Shown: piece by piece, positions 34,443-34,625 of the stretch
How the letters are laid out: each line of letters begins with the position of its first letter
Position numbering within the stretch: position 1 is the first letter of the stretch
NCBI RefSeq assembly: GCF_003172875.1
Contig: NZ_QGKM01000021.1
Coordinates: 1-34,625 of the forward strand
DNA length: 34,625 nt
Reading direction: 5' to 3'
Origin: Leucothrix pacifica
Lineage (GTDB): Bacteria; Pseudomonadota; Gammaproteobacteria; Thiotrichales; Thiotrichaceae
Position numbers and translations under genes: made by a program
The notes under the pieces: model-generated
Seen by the model: only the letters and a program-made list of their open reading frames with translations
Database searches by the model: none
What the model was told of the DNA's origin: nothing

Positions 34443-34625
34443 TCCTCCGCCTCCACCATGCGCAAGGACTACTTGGAAAAAGCCCTGAGCTATCAATCCA
34501 TTGATTCGTTAAAAGCCTACCTGATCGTCTCACAAGACAAACCACAAGTGGACATGCTGCTACGCAATGCAGAAGGCACTTGGGATTTACAGCAGTTTAA
34601 TGACCTTGAAGACGATATTGAGTTG
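34443..34625 (+). pseudogene. Uma2 family endonuclease, 3' fragment (continues past window)
   Basis: From about 34443 the frame reads SSASTMRKDYLEKALSYQSI, DSLKAYLIVSQDKPQVDMLL and then RNAEGTWDLQQFNDLEDD to the window edge. S-ST followed by DYLEKxLxYQSIxSLxAYLIVSQD is the second half of Uma2 (DUF820) nucleases. The first half, with the acidic PD...E active-site residues, is absent, so the fragment should be inactive. The first ATG in frame is at 34458. Confidence 0.65.

Overview
The window reads as chromosomal DNA of a gammaproteobacterium, probably marine or aquatic. The grounds are the family mix: a GcvA-like LysR regulator, a YqiA-like esterase, DUF2277, a TAXI-TRAP binding protein and the remains of a PL17 alginate lyase. 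Genus cannot be fixed from sequence alone. No rRNA, tRNA, CRISPR array or intact transposase was seen. The layout is a patchwork of metabolic housekeeping genes, toxin-antitoxin modules, decaying gene fragments and, at the right end, a four-gene restriction island.

Left part (1-5.3 kb): the 5' end of an FAD-dependent DadA/sarcosine-dehydrogenase-like oxidoreductase (minus), an epimerase that has lost its NAD-binding N-terminus, a LysR regulator, a Phd/PIN toxin-antitoxin pair, an FG-GAP secreted protein, DUF2277, and a secreted ricin-lectin/DUF4174 fusion.

Middle minus-strand block (5.4-11.6 kb): an extradiol (DODA-type) dioxygenase and an NmrA/QorB-like reductase overlap. Upstream of them lie two unlike OsmC-family proteins, a YqiA-like esterase, an M14 zinc carboxypeptidase and a membrane diguanylate cyclase. 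Close spacing suggests several short operons.

12-16.3 kb: a histidine kinase with a doubtful start and a spermidine-synthase-like methyltransferase are followed by a gene graveyard. It holds 3' fragments of a MATE transporter and of a CHMI-type isomerase, an intact orphan TAXI-TRAP binding protein, and a PL17 oligoalginate lyase carrying in-frame stops.

16.3-22.5 kb: a topoisomerase III with altered acidic residues, a DUF2061 membrane protein, a PLP pair (D-serine-dehydratase/D-threonine-aldolase-like enzyme and class III aminotransferase, convergent and overlapping by 12 bp), and an AAA_14/DUF4143 ATPase whose start codon sits just behind a perfect 10-bp inverted repeat that encloses its ribosome site.

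22.6-34.6 kb (accessory): an unrecognised protein whose 5' end contains three tandem copies of an 8-bp unit that break the reading frame (one or four copies would restore it), a TPR protein, and an orphan Phd antitoxin. Next, behind a strong sigma70-type promoter, comes a tight operon: PLD-like/SNF2 helicase, DUF4391, type III methyltransferase (Mod) and type III restriction helicase-nuclease (Res). Mod and Res make a standard type III restriction-modification pair. The first two genes are not part of classical type III systems and make this the best candidate for an expanded defence system. The window ends in three fused remnants: BrnA antitoxin head, AbrB-type antitoxin tail, and a Uma2 endonuclease tail without its catalytic part.
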